A stretch of 64,000 bases of DNA from Moheibacter sediminis (GTDB taxonomy: Bacteria; Bacteroidota; Bacteroidia; Flavobacteriales; Weeksellaceae), in NCBI RefSeq assembly GCF_900176425.1, contig NZ_FWXS01000001.1, positions 558,001-622,000 of the forward strand, given 5' to 3'. Below, piece by piece: positions 22,649 to 31,231 of the stretch. How positions within the stretch are numbered: the first letter of the stretch is position 1; each line of letters starts with the position of its first letter. The notes beneath the pieces are model-generated. The model was given only the letters and a program-made list of their open reading frames with translations. It was not told the DNA's origin and did no database searches. The position numbers and the translations under genes are program-made.

Positions 22649-23652
22649 AAAGGATTTTTTTCTTCAACTTTTTCATAAATATTTTCGACTTTTTTCGGTG
22701 GATTAAATCTGTATCCAACGAAAATTAATCCATACAAAGAATTGTCTGTAAATCTGTTTTCATCTGGTTTGTAATTGAATGAAGCATAATTAAGCCTTCC
22801 GCCAAACAGGAACTTATCAGAATTAAACCCAAGATAAATGCCTGTGCCGAATTCATAAGTGAAATATTTATTTTTTTCTACGGAGTTTATTTCACCTTGC
22901 TGACGGTATTTTGTAAAACGAACTCCAGCACCCGTGTAAGCATACGGCGCAACAGTAAATTTTTCTGCGATTACCCAATTGTAATAATAAGCCAAGTCTA
23001 AACTCAAATCCAATTCTCTTTCTGTTCCCGTAAAAGTCCCAAAATCGTCGGTCAAAAATGTCAAATCATAATTAACAGAAGGCACCAAACTCCCTGCGCT
23101 GTATTTCTGCCATTCACGCTGATAAAGCAAGCTTTTGAGTGAAAATTCCGGCCTGAAAACAAATGAAGTTGAACCGCCAAATGTTGTGCTTTTCAAATCT
23201 GGGAATTTTAAATAAGTATTATTTTCTTCTTGCCAATTTGCGATGAATTCACGAGTGTTTTTCAGATAAAATCCTTTTAATCTTTTGTAATGAAAAGTTT
23301 GAATGAATCTTCCAGGGAAAAATCTGAATTTCAAATCAGTAAAAGAACTTTTACCTTTTGATTGATCATCATTATTGCCTGGTAAGAAATTCGGTGTAAA
23401 TGAGATAATTGCACTTATAAATTCATAATCTATGGAAAGACCCAACTTTATTTTGTTGTTCAAAGCCAATTTGTAAATGTCATTTTGATTACTAAGAACA
23501 AATTCTTCTGTTTGTGTATCCAGATTGACCTTCAGCATTATTTTTTCTTTGTAAGAAATAAATTTTATTGAATCTGAATTTTGAGCATAAACAATGGAAA
23601 TTAAATTTATTTGGAGAATTAATGCAAAAATGGATTTTGAGAAGTAATTCAT
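22645..23652 (-). CDS. Exported DUF4421-like outer-membrane protein
   Basis: A 335-residue protein with a signal peptide (about 1-23, ending VYAQ) and alternating beta-strand sequence to a C-terminal barrel-like end. KIMLKVNLDTQTEEFVL, LGLSIDYEFISAIISF and PNFLPGNNDDQSKGKSS resemble DUF4421 proteins of Bacteroidota, which are predicted outer-membrane barrels of unknown function. The last residues overlap the convergent ndpA-like gene. Confidence 0.7.
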   Translation of the reverse strand: MNYFSKSIFALILQINLISIVYAQNSDSIKFISYKEKIMLKVNLDTQTEEFVLSNQNDIYKLALNNKIKLGLSIDYEFISAIISFTPNFLPGNNDDQSKGKSSFTDLKFRFFPGRFIQTFHYKRLKGFYLKNTREFIANWQEENNTYLKFPDLKSTTFGGSTSFVFRPEFSLKSLLYQREWQKYSAGSLVPSVNYDLTFLTDDFGTFTGTERELDLSLDLAYYYNWVIAEKFTVAPYAYTGAGVRFTKYRQQGEINSVEKNKYFTYEFGTGIYLGFNSDKFLFGGRLNYASFNYKPDENRFTDNSLYGLIFVGYRFNPPKKVENIYEKVEEKNPF

Positions 23653-23763
23653 TTAGAATTATATTTTTTCAATTGAAAGCCTCGACATTTCTGTAAATTT
23701 AAATTATTTAATACATAAGAAATAAATTTTTTTTCTTGTCAATTATGCCTTTATTTTACAGTC

Positions 23764-24522
23764 ATGGAAACATACTACATCAAATCTGACATAAGAAATA
23801 ATATTGCAACTGTCGAATTTCATCACCCGAAAAGCAACTCTTTTCCGAGTACACAATTGCGTGAATTAATTAGAATTATAAATGAATTGGGACAAAATGA
23901 CGAAGTCAAAATCATCATCTTAAAAAGTGAAGGCGACAAAGTTTTCAGTGCAGGCGCTTCGTTTGACGAATTGTTGACCATTTCTGAATTTGAAACCGGC
24001 AAGAATTTTTTCATGGGATTTGCAAATGTGATCCTAGCGATGCGAAGCTGTCCGAAATTCATCGTAGGTTGCATCACAGGAAAAGTTGTTGGCGGTGGAG
24101 TAGGGCTGGCAGCGGCTTGTGACTATGCCTTGGCAGATGTAAATGCTTCCATTCGTTTGAGTGAATTGTCCATCGGCATCGGTCCGTTTGTGATCGAACC
24201 TGCGATTACCCGCAAAATCGGAATTGCTTCTTTTTCTGAATTGACGATGAATCCGACCGAATGGAAATCGCCGGAATGGGTCAAAGAAAAAGGTTTGTAT
24301 TCGCACATTTTGCCTGATGCCGCATCATGTGAAAAAGCCGTTCAGGAATTCGCTGAAAACCTTTCGGTTTATAGTCTGGAAGCGATGCGTGATTTGAAAT
24401 CGATTTTCTGGCAAGGAACAGAGCATTTGCCTGAATTGATGCAGAAACGTGCCGAAATGAGCGGCCGTTTGGTGCTTTCTGATTTTACAAAAGAAACTTT
24501 GAACAAATTCAAATCGAATTAA
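23764..24522 (+). CDS. Enoyl-CoA hydratase/isomerase family protein
   Basis: A 252-residue crotonase-fold protein. It has the oxyanion-hole segments KVFSAGASFDELL (about 60-72) and GKVVGGGVGLAAACDYALAD (about 104-123). The acidic residues used by true enoyl-CoA hydratases are not both evident: the second-loop position reads LSELSIGIGPF. It may be an isomerase, decarboxylase or divergent hydratase. Followed by a HAD gene after 3 bases and a GNAT gene, all likely one operon. Confidence 0.85.
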   Translation: METYYIKSDIRNNIATVEFHHPKSNSFPSTQLRELIRIINELGQNDEVKIIILKSEGDKVFSAGASFDELLTISEFETGKNFFMGFANVILAMRSCPKFIVGCITGKVVGGGVGLAAACDYALADVNASIRLSELSIGIGPFVIEPAITRKIGIASFSELTMNPTEWKSPEWVKEKGLYSHILPDAASCEKAVQEFAENLSVYSLEAMRDLKSIFWQGTEHLPELMQKRAEMSGRLVLSDFTKETLNKFKSN

Positions 24523-24525
24523 TAA

Positions 24526-25125
24526 ATGATCAATACTATAATATTTGATTTCGGTGGCGTTTTGGTAGATTGGAATCCGCGATATGTATACCGCGACCAT
24601 TTTCAAAATGATGAAAAAATGGAATGGTTCCTCGAAAATATATGCACTGATGACTGGAATATTCAACAGGATTGCGGAAGAGGTTTGGAAGAAGCAACGA
24701 ATCTTTTGCTGGAACAATATCCCGAACATCAAAACGAAATTAAAATGTATTACGGAAAATGGGAAACCATGCTCAAAGAGATGATTCCTGAATCTGTGGA
24801 AATTTTGTATGAACTGAAAGGAAAATATCCGCTTTACGGGTTGACAAATTGGTCGGCGGAAACCTTTCCGATTGCGTTGAAAAGATTTGATTTCTTTCAG
24901 GCTTTTGACGGGATTTTGGTTTCAGGAGAAGAAAAATTAATCAAACCGGACCGAAAAATATTTGAATTAATGATGGAAAAATTTTATTTGAAACCTGAAA
25001 ATTGCCTTTTCATCGATGACAATTTGAAAAATGTGGAAGCTTCACGAGAATTTGGAATTGAAACCATTCATTTTACCAATCCTAAAGATTTAAGAGAAAA
25101 ATTGGTGGAAATAAAACTGCTTTAA
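24526..25125 (+). CDS. HAD-superfamily hydrolase (YihX-like)
   Basis: A 199-residue cytosolic phosphatase-like protein with all four HAD motifs: IIFDFGGVLVDWN (nucleophile Asp near residue 8), LTNWSAETFP (motif 2 near 106), KLIKPDRKIF (motif 3 lysine near 141) and LFIDDNLKNVEAS (motif 4 near 165). The pattern is that of alpha-D-glucose-1-phosphatase-type members, but substrates cannot be assigned. Located between crotonase and acetyltransferase genes. Confidence 0.9.
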   Translation: MINTIIFDFGGVLVDWNPRYVYRDHFQNDEKMEWFLENICTDDWNIQQDCGRGLEEATNLLLEQYPEHQNEIKMYYGKWETMLKEMIPESVEILYELKGKYPLYGLTNWSAETFPIALKRFDFFQAFDGILVSGEEKLIKPDRKIFELMMEKFYLKPENCLFIDDNLKNVEASREFGIETIHFTNPKDLREKLVEIKLL

Positions 25126-25130
25126 ATTCA

Positions 25131-25589
25131 ATGTCAGATAATTTAATTATCCAAAGAACAAATTCAGAAAATAAAGATTTCCAAAAATTGGTTTCTGAAT
25201 TAGATGCTTATTTGGCGATTCGAAACGGAGATGAAAATGATTTTTTTGTTCAATTCAACCAAATAGATTTACTGAAGCATGTTGTTCTTATTTATCAAAA
25301 TGAAATTCCAGTGGGTTGTGGTGCAATCAAAGAATACTATTCCAATGTAATGGAAATCAAGCGGATGTTTGTTCCGCAAGAATTTCGTGGAAGAGGAATT
25401 GCACAATTGGTTTTGAAAGAATTGGAAAATTGGGCAAAAGAATTAGGATTCGAAAAGTGTATTTTAGAAACTGGCGAGGACATGAAAGATGCAGTTGGGT
25501 TGTATCAAAAAAGCAATTACAAAATCATTCCAAATTATGGACAATACAAAGACGTGGAAACAAGCATTTGTTTTGAGAAAATACTTTGA
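25131..25589 (+). CDS. GNAT-family N-acetyltransferase
   Basis: A 152-residue protein with the acetyl-CoA binding motif VPQEFRGRGIAQLVLKELE (about 81-99) preceded by the beta4 strand VMEIKRMFV, and followed by LGFEKCILETG. The substrate is unknown. Last gene of the small operon; a bidirectional terminator follows. Confidence 0.9.
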   Translation: MSDNLIIQRTNSENKDFQKLVSELDAYLAIRNGDENDFFVQFNQIDLLKHVVLIYQNEIPVGCGAIKEYYSNVMEIKRMFVPQEFRGRGIAQLVLKELENWAKELGFEKCILETGEDMKDAVGLYQKSNYKIIPNYGQYKDVETSICFEKIL

Positions 25590-25612
25590 TCTAAATAGAA
25601 ATTTTGAAATAA

Positions 25613-25644
25613 AAAAAGACTTAAGTTAAATCTAAAGTCTTTTT
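25613..25644. terminator. Bidirectional terminator
   Basis: AAAAAGACTT/AAGTCTTTTT stem with a 12-base loop between the convergent GNAT and DedA genes. Confidence 0.8.
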
Positions 25645-25664
25645 CGTTTTATATTTTATTGAAT

Positions 25665-26315
25665 TTAAACCGATTCTTTTTTGGAGAATTTAACTTTTAT
25701 AAATTCTATAACAATTGGTAATAAAGAAATTACAATGATTACCATGACGATTTTAGAGAAATTATTTTGAACCCATTCAAAGCTTCCCAAAAAGTATCCG
25801 GCCAATGTGATTCCAACTACCCAAAGAATAGCTCCGATGACATTGTAAGTGATGAATGTTCCGTAATTCATTTTTCCGATTCCCGCTACGAAAGGAGCCA
25901 AAGTTCGTACAATCGGTACAAAACGTCCGATAACGATGGTTTTGCTGCCGTATTTTTCGTAGAAAGAATGCGTTTTATCGATGTGTTCCGGTTTTACGGG
26001 TTGTTTTCCAAAAAGTTTAATTCTTGTGACACGCATCCCGAATTTCTTTCCGATTGAATAATTGAGTGAGTCACCCGCGATGGCAGCGATCAGGAGTAAA
26101 CCAATGACGATCCAAACGTTTAATCCGTTATCAGGATTCGCAGCCAGCATTCCCACTGCAAAAAGCAAAGAATCTCCAGGTAAAAACGGCATCACAACTA
26201 CGCCGGTTTCTACGAAAATGATCAGAAATAAAATCGCATAAATCCACAATCCATAATCTTGGATAAACACGTTTAAATGCTGGTCTATGTGCAGGATGAA
26301 ATCAATTAGTTCCAT
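25665..26315 (-). CDS. DedA-family membrane protein
   Basis: A 216-residue inner-membrane protein of the VTT/SNARE-associated family. Visible are FVETGVVVMPFLPGDSLLFAVG (re-entrant loop region, about 35-55) and the signature GRFVPIVRTLAPFVAGIGKM (about 130-149), with a C-terminal membrane helix. Bacterial DedA proteins are lipid flippases/transporters needed for envelope homeostasis; the particular lipid is not known here. Confidence 0.92.
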   Translation of the reverse strand: MELIDFILHIDQHLNVFIQDYGLWIYAILFLIIFVETGVVVMPFLPGDSLLFAVGMLAANPDNGLNVWIVIGLLLIAAIAGDSLNYSIGKKFGMRVTRIKLFGKQPVKPEHIDKTHSFYEKYGSKTIVIGRFVPIVRTLAPFVAGIGKMNYGTFITYNVIGAILWVVGITLAGYFLGSFEWVQNNFSKIVMVIIVISLLPIVIEFIKVKFSKKESV

Positions 26316-26346
26316 TAGGAAAATTTTTTCGCGAAGTTAGGGTAAA

Positions 26347-26547
26347 TTACAAGAATATAGATAATCGAATTGCAATTTGAATGGTCAAAATATAACTTAT
26401 TGGAAAAATAATTAATGCTGAAATAATCAATATAAATGTTAGATGAAAATTGCTGCCAAGTTTCAATTTTTTACTTAAAACATGATATATAACTATTAAA
26501 AATATTACGCTAAGACAACTTGATAAAGTTAATGATATTGCTAACAT
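26347..26547 (-). CDS. Possible small two-helix membrane protein
   Basis: A 66-residue frame starting at the ATG 26547-26545, after the creD terminator, with two hydrophobic segments (about 3-24 and 38-60). A longer version from 26628 overlaps the creD stop and crosses the terminator, so I prefer the short start. No homology recognised; hydrophobic AT-rich frames can arise by chance. Confidence 0.4.
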   Translation of the reverse strand: MLAISLTLSSCLSVIFLIVIYHVLSKKLKLGSNFHLTFILIISALIIFPISYILTIQIAIRLSIFL

Positions 26548-26573
26548 AAAATAATTTGTGAAATTGAATAAAA

Positions 26574-26602
26574 CCCTGCCGGATTTAGAATCCTGACAGG
26601 GA
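26574..26602 (-). terminator. creD terminator
   Basis: On the minus strand CCCTG...CAGGG inverted repeat with an extended GGATT/AATCC inner part followed by TTTTA. Confidence 0.7.
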
Positions 26603-26618
26603 ATTTTCGGGAATGAAA

Positions 26619-27977
26619 TTACTTCCATTCCACTTTTCGGGAAATGAACATAACAATTCCGAGGATGATGAATAATCCAATGCTTCCAGCCAGCAGAGCG
26701 TAGTTTTCCAATTGGATGATCACATATATAAATGAATAGAGAGCGGAAAGTGAGGCGGCTATGAAAACTGCAAATTTTGCTTTTTTGAGTACCGAAGATG
26801 TGTACAATGAAATCAATGCGATGACTGAAATCGCTGCGATCAAATAAGCATACAAAAAGTTACTGTGTTCAGAAATTGAAATCAGTAAAGTATAAAACAT
26901 CACCAATGCCAATCCGATCAATAAATACTGAAAAGGATGAATGTTTACTTTGTTAACCGCCTGAATCAGAAAGAAAAATAAGAATGTAAATGAAATCACG
27001 AGATAGCCATATTTAGCAGAACGTTCACTTTTTTGGTACTCATCAACCGGAACCAAAAGATTTACACCAAATGAATATTCATTCAAATTAGGCAATCCAC
27101 CGAAAAAGCTTTGGGAAAAAGGACGGTTGTAATAAAGGATGTCCCAGTTTGCATCAAATCCGTCTTTCGAAACTTTTTCGTCTTCATTTTTTGGGAGATA
27201 TTCACCCACAAAACTCGGAGAAGTCCAGTTGGATTTCATGTTGAGTTTGGTTTCTTTTGCAATTGGAATGATGCTGAAACGCTCGCTTCCATTGAGGTCA
27301 AGTTTGAATTGGAAATCAAGAGAATTTAATTCTCTGAAATCAAAATATTCGCTCTGAAGAGAATGTAAATCTTTAGATGATTCGTTTTGCTGAACAAATT
27401 TCGGGGAAAGCGAAAGGTTTTTATTTCCGATTTTTACGGAAAGATTGTTTTTAATTCCTTTCAGGTTTGAAGTTTGAATTACAATCGAAGCCTTGTCCCA
27501 TTGTACATCTTCCTCTTTGATGTCTTCAGTTTTGAAATCAGGTCTTGCCAACTTTCCATTCATGACAATTGAACCTTCATAAACCGCAGATTTATAAATA
27601 CTTCGTTGAAGCGTTTTCACATCCAGATTGGTTTTTCCGTTAATTTCGTCAGGAGAAAAATAAGCGTAACTTGTTGAGTACTGCGTACTGGTTTTGACTT
27701 GTTTTGAATTGGGGTCGGTGTAATTGGAAGTCGTTCTTTTTATATAAGGAATTTTGATGAACGGACCGGAAATGATGTGTTCTTTTCCCCATTTTTCATT
27801 GATTTCAGAGATTACTTCCTGCTGCCGTTGAGCTCTCTCAGCAATCAGACTTTGAACATATACGAGAGGAATGAGCAGTATGAGAATGAGGAATCCGATG
27901 ACAGCCATTTTTACCGTCAATGATTTGTTTAGCCAGTTGAAAAAGCTGTTTTGTTGGGATTGAATTTGATTTTCCAT
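26619..27977 (-). CDS. creD: Inner-membrane protein CreD
   Basis: A 452-residue membrane protein of the CreD family. It has an N-terminal membrane helix (about 20-42), a large extracytoplasmic region starting QRQQEVISEINEKWG and FIKIPY, and a C-terminal cluster of five or six helices (about 320-445) after DILYYNRPFSQSFFGGLPN. In enterobacteria creD is a CreBC-regulated inner-membrane gene linked to envelope integrity and colicin/beta-lactam responses. Here the cluster instead contains a winged-helix regulator gene and palindromic operators. Confidence 0.9.
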   Translation of the reverse strand: MENQIQSQQNSFFNWLNKSLTVKMAVIGFLILILLIPLVYVQSLIAERAQRQQEVISEINEKWGKEHIISGPFIKIPYIKRTTSNYTDPNSKQVKTSTQYSTSYAYFSPDEINGKTNLDVKTLQRSIYKSAVYEGSIVMNGKLARPDFKTEDIKEEDVQWDKASIVIQTSNLKGIKNNLSVKIGNKNLSLSPKFVQQNESSKDLHSLQSEYFDFRELNSLDFQFKLDLNGSERFSIIPIAKETKLNMKSNWTSPSFVGEYLPKNEDEKVSKDGFDANWDILYYNRPFSQSFFGGLPNLNEYSFGVNLLVPVDEYQKSERSAKYGYLVISFTFLFFFLIQAVNKVNIHPFQYLLIGLALVMFYTLLISISEHSNFLYAYLIAAISVIALISLYTSSVLKKAKFAVFIAASLSALYSFIYVIIQLENYALLAGSIGLFIILGIVMFISRKVEWK

Positions 27978-28006
27978 AATTTTTTTGATTTAATTAAACT
28001 GAAATT

Positions 28007-28486
28007 TTAGATGAATAAAAAGTGGTTAGAGAAAATACCCGCTTGCAGATGAATTAAGTTGGCATCAAGTAATTCTTTGAATTGCATATCGTGAAACCTT
28101 ACCATCGATTTCCCTTTTTTTATGGATTTTAAATAATAAAAAATGAATTCCGGATAAAGTGCCGTCCCGATGCCGATCATCGCAAACATATACAAGCTGA
28201 TTTTACCGTTTCCCAATAACAAATATTGCATGGCAATTTCATCTTGTATTTCCGTTCCGGTTTCGGTTATGACATGAAAGGCATCGTGGTTTTCCAATTT
28301 TGGCATAACTGAAAATCCTTTTTCATGGTAAAATTCCCCCATGGCTTTGCCTAAAGTTCCTTCGGGATAAAGCAGAAATTCCGATTTAGAAATGCCCCAT
28401 ACTTCTTTGTTTTGTTTGAATAGTTGTGTGTAAACGATTTGTGACCAATCGTACAGCCACAACATGAATTTTAATCTGTAATTCAT
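28007..28486 (-). CDS. Coq4-like protein
   Basis: A 159-residue protein resembling the Coq4 family (PF05019): LLYPEGTLGKAMGEFYHE near 37-54 matches the conserved PEG...G.A.G/F block, and NHDAFHVIT near 66-74 carries the HDxxH metal motif. Coq4 takes part in ubiquinone biosynthesis in eukaryotes and alphaproteobacteria; Flavobacteriia use menaquinone, so the role here must differ or be undefined. It lies between creD and the small membrane gene, and its upstream region holds the CTTTGnAnTnCAAAG palindrome. Confidence 0.7.
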   Translation of the reverse strand: MNYRLKFMLWLYDWSQIVYTQLFKQNKEVWGISKSEFLLYPEGTLGKAMGEFYHEKGFSVMPKLENHDAFHVITETGTEIQDEIAMQYLLLGNGKISLYMFAMIGIGTALYPEFIFYYLKSIKKGKSMVRFHDMQFKELLDANLIHLQAGIFSNHFLFI

Positions 28487-28504
28487 TTTTATTATTTTAA
28501 AGTT

Positions 28505-28519
28505 CTTTGAAATTCAAAG
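28505..28519. promoter_or_regulatory. Palindromic operator upstream of the Coq4-like/creD genes
   Basis: CTTTGAAATTCAAAG, an inverted repeat 19-33 bases upstream of the start codon of the Coq4-like gene. A near copy is at 31138-31152 before the winged-helix regulator operon, suggesting one regulator for both. Confidence 0.55.
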
Positions 28520-28536
28520 TATAATGATAAAAAATT

Positions 28537-28839
28537 TTAATTTCCAGCGAATGGTGTTCCGAAAATTCCAACTGCCAATTCTACCCAGATTAACAATAAA
28601 GCACCTAAAGCAAAAACGCATAAAATAATTGTTGATTTAAAACTCTTTACATTTCTGATTATGAATTCGATAATTAAAGCCGTTCCAAAAAGTAAAATTC
28701 CCATGACGATAAAGTCGAACAAGCTCCAGTCTACTTCAGTTGTAAATTGCATCGCGATGAGCGGAATAGATAAAATCAAGGCCGCAGCTGAAATCAGCAG
28801 CATCAATCTTTTGTTTTCTTGGTTTGAATTTGTTTTCAT
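28537..28839 (-). CDS. Small membrane protein of unknown function
   Basis: A 100-residue protein with three hydrophobic helices (about 12-30, 40-62, 70-92) and a short lysine-rich cytoplasmic start. No family recognised. Starts 12 bases after the metallophosphoesterase gene stop, so it is in that operon. Confidence 0.75.
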   Translation of the reverse strand: MKTNSNQENKRLMLLISAAALILSIPLIAMQFTTEVDWSLFDFIVMGILLFGTALIIEFIIRNVKSFKSTIILCVFALGALLLIWVELAVGIFGTPFAGN

Positions 28840-28851
28840 AATTTATTGATT

Positions 28852-29700
28852 TTAAGTTAAAATTTTATCTAATTCAAAAATGGTAATTTCAGGTCGTACA
28901 TTGAATCTTATCTGAAATGAATGCCCGATGGCGCGGTTGATGTAAAGGGTTCTTCCATCTTCCAAATCAATTTCTCCTGCCGAGTATTTTCTATTTTTTA
29001 CCGGAATAATTGGAGCCGGAAGCCAAGGCAGTTTAACTTGTCCGCCGTGCGTATGTCCCGCCAAAATCCAACCTTTGTAACCGTTCCAAACATCATCGTC
29101 GCAAGCGTCGGGATTGTGGCACAAAACCAAATTCGCTTTTGCGGAATCGTATTGAATCATCACTTTTGAAGGGTTAAATTTCGGAGACCAATAATCATCA
29201 AATCCAATGAAATTCAGATTCTCAATTGAAATCTGTTCATTCCGTAAAATCCTGATTTCTTTAGCTTTCAATAAAGAAGTGATTTCATCTGCAACATTTA
29301 ATTCTGACCAGTTTTTACCGTAATCATGATTTCCCAAAACGCCGACAGTTCCCAGTTTTCCTTTGATGAAATGCGGCAAAACTTCTTTTAATTGTTTGAT
29401 TTGTTTTTTGGATTTATAGTGCGAAAAATCTCCGGTGTAAACCACAAAATCGGGATGGAATTTTTCTGCTTTTTTGAAAGAATCAATGATGAATTGATAA
29501 TCAAATCTATCGCCGATGTGGATGTCGCTGATCTGCATTAAAGTTTTACCAATAAGGTTTTCAGGAAGATGATGAATCGGCATTTTTTTCTTGACAAATT
29601 CCAAATTGAAAGGCTCTATTTGCCATGAATACAAACCCGCCAGAAACCCTAACCCCAAGGTTCCCAAAGTTGTGTTTTTTATGAATTTTCGGCGGTTCAT
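28852..29700 (-). CDS. Metallophosphoesterase (YkuE/YaeI type)
   Basis: A 282-residue enzyme with the dinuclear-metal motifs in order: QISDIHIGD, YTGDFSH, LGNHDYG, CHNPD and LAGHTHGGQVKLP. The N-terminus MNRRKFIKNTTLGTLGLGFL looks like a twin-arginine or membrane-anchor leader, so the enzyme probably acts at the outer face of the inner membrane. Relatives (YkuE, LpxG-like) act on lipid or cell-wall phosphoesters; substrate unknown. Its start overlaps the preceding gene stop by one base (TAATG). Confidence 0.9.
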   Translation of the reverse strand: MNRRKFIKNTTLGTLGLGFLAGLYSWQIEPFNLEFVKKKMPIHHLPENLIGKTLMQISDIHIGDRFDYQFIIDSFKKAEKFHPDFVVYTGDFSHYKSKKQIKQLKEVLPHFIKGKLGTVGVLGNHDYGKNWSELNVADEITSLLKAKEIRILRNEQISIENLNFIGFDDYWSPKFNPSKVMIQYDSAKANLVLCHNPDACDDDVWNGYKGWILAGHTHGGQVKLPWLPAPIIPVKNRKYSAGEIDLEDGRTLYINRAIGHSFQIRFNVRPEITIFELDKILT

Positions 29701-30155
29701 TATTCGTCAATTTCAATAAATCTTAATTCATTTTCTTTTATGTCAACTACATACAGAAGTTCAGTAACTTGAGTAGAGGAATCTTTATAATCGTTTGTCG
29801 ATTTTATTTCTTTGACAATCTGTTTTTTATCATTTTCAGAAATTGATAAAGTGAAACTGTGATGATAATCTCCAATTGCCCAACTTGAAGAATTTTCCTC
29901 TAATTTGAAATCATCATTTAAATGAATTTTTTGTTCTTCAAGTAATTCAATAGCATCATTTTTAGAAAACAATTCATCTTCAAAAATCATAGCAATAACA
30001 GCATAAACGAAGAAACAACAAGCCAACGTACCAATTATTTTTCCTGCTTTTGGAAATCCCAATTTTTTTGGTAACCAAAAACTAAGAAAGATTATTCCAA
30101 CTACAATTAATATGGGGACTAATAAAACTAAAAACACAAAAAGAAATTCATTCAT
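29700..30155 (-). CDS. Small membrane-anchored hypothetical protein
   Basis: A 151-residue protein from the ATG at 30155: two hydrophobic helices (about 4-26 and 36-58) followed by a soluble, acidic C-terminal domain of about 90 residues. A longer reading from 30284 would overlap the regulator gene and is rejected. No known family. Coupled to the downstream metallophosphoesterase by a one-base stop/start overlap. Confidence 0.7.
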   Translation of the reverse strand: MNEFLFVFLVLLVPILIVVGIIFLSFWLPKKLGFPKAGKIIGTLACCFFVYAVIAMIFEDELFSKNDAIELLEEQKIHLNDDFKLEENSSSWAIGDYHHSFTLSISENDKKQIVKEIKSTNDYKDSSTQVTELLYVVDIKENELRFIEIDE

Positions 30156-30165
30156 AAATTTCGAA

Positions 30166-30456
30166 TTAATTACCCAGCAGTTTCTCCAAAGCAGCCAAAT
30201 GTCTTTGAAAAGCTTCGCGTCCTTTTTGCGTGACACGGTAAGAAGTTTTCGGTTTTTTTCCGACAAATTCTTTTTTGATCTCAATGTATTCCACTTTTTC
30301 CAAAGCGGAAGAATGGCTTGCCAAATTCCCGTCCGTCACGCTCAAAAGTTCTTTCATTTCGGTAAAGTCCACCCAATCATTGACTAGCAAAACCGACATG
30401 AGTCCGAGCCTGACTCGGTTTTCAAAATTCTTATTTAGTCCTTCGATGATGCTCAT
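30166..30456 (-). CDS. Winged-helix transcriptional regulator (HTH_34-like)
   Basis: A 96-residue winged-helix DNA-binding protein: NRVRLGLMSVLLVNDWVDF, EMKELLSVTDGNLASHSSAL as the recognition helix, then KKPKTSYRVTQKGREAFQRH as the wing and C-terminal helix. This is the PF13601-type layout that is common next to creD in Flavobacteriia. The ATG at 30456 overlaps the upstream gene stop by one base. It is the best candidate to bind the two CTTTGnAnTnCAAAG palindromes. Confidence 0.88.
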   Translation of the reverse strand: MSIIEGLNKNFENRVRLGLMSVLLVNDWVDFTEMKELLSVTDGNLASHSSALEKVEYIEIKKEFVGKKPKTSYRVTQKGREAFQRHLAALEKLLGN

Positions 30457-31127
30457 TACTTGTATCTTTTTTGCATCAAAATCCCATAAATGATATGTAA
30501 AATTCCAAATCCAATAGACCAGAAAATCAAGCCCCAACCTATGAACAGCAAGGAAATTACGCCCAATCCAATTTCACAAAGTGCGAGCGAATGAAACTCT
30601 TTCATCGTGTATTTGCTTCCGTTGAGTAGCGCCAATCCGTAAAAAATGAGCATTGCTGGAGCAATCAGTCCTGCATGTCCATAATATAAAAGGGCGAGGC
30701 AGAAAACACCGCCGGTTGCCAGCGGAATGGCGACTTGAATGAATAATCTTCGTGTGGTAGAGTTCCACAATTTTACACCTTGTTGTTTGCTTACGACAGA
30801 AGACTGGTGAAATGCAGTGACTGTGGAAAGTAAAATTACCGCAATTGCAATCAGAAACAAATAAATATTTTTCTCAGAAAATAATTCTGTCAATCCATTG
30901 GAGTAATTGTAATGAATTACCCTTCCGGAACCATATGTTTCAATGGGTTCTTGGAGTACTTGTTCTGTAAATTTCATTTTGAAAATCACAAAATACGCTG
31001 CAATTGCGCCAATGAGCGAATAAATTCCTGCCATGATTCCCGTCCAACCGCTAAGCGACATAAAGCGAGAACTTTTTTCCATCAGTGAACGGATTTCTTT
31101 TAATTGATCGTGTGGGTTTTGATTCAT
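30456..31127 (-). CDS. Multi-spanning membrane protein of unknown function
   Basis: A 223-residue protein with an N-terminal amphipathic RSLMEKSSRFMSLSGWTGI segment and about six membrane helices (about 24-44, 84-104, 122-140, 145-165, 180-198, 200-216). It is first in the operon with the winged-helix regulator and may be a sensor or effector of envelope state. No family name can be given. Confidence 0.8.
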   Translation of the reverse strand: MNQNPHDQLKEIRSLMEKSSRFMSLSGWTGIMAGIYSLIGAIAAYFVIFKMKFTEQVLQEPIETYGSGRVIHYNYSNGLTELFSEKNIYLFLIAIAVILLSTVTAFHQSSVVSKQQGVKLWNSTTRRLFIQVAIPLATGGVFCLALLYYGHAGLIAPAMLIFYGLALLNGSKYTMKEFHSLALCEIGLGVISLLFIGWGLIFWSIGFGILHIIYGILMQKRYK

Positions 31128-31137
31128 TTTTAAAGAA

Positions 31138-31152
31138 CTTTGAATTGCAAAG
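31138..31152. promoter_or_regulatory. Palindromic operator upstream of the winged-helix operon
   Basis: CTTTGAATTGCAAAG, an inverted repeat 11-25 bases upstream of the start codon of the membrane-protein gene at 31127. It shares CTTTGnAnTnCAAAG with 28505-28519. Confidence 0.55.
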
Positions 31153-31231
31153 TAAAATTAAAAAAATGAAATTGCCAAAATTTTTTATTCGATTTCTTAA
31201 TCCTTATTTTTAACTCAAAATTATTTTAAAT

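Noticed and set aside
26347-26628. Longer 93-residue version of the small membrane frame
   Set aside because: Its first 27 codons overlap the creD stop and cross the creD terminator; only the shorter version is offered, at low confidence.
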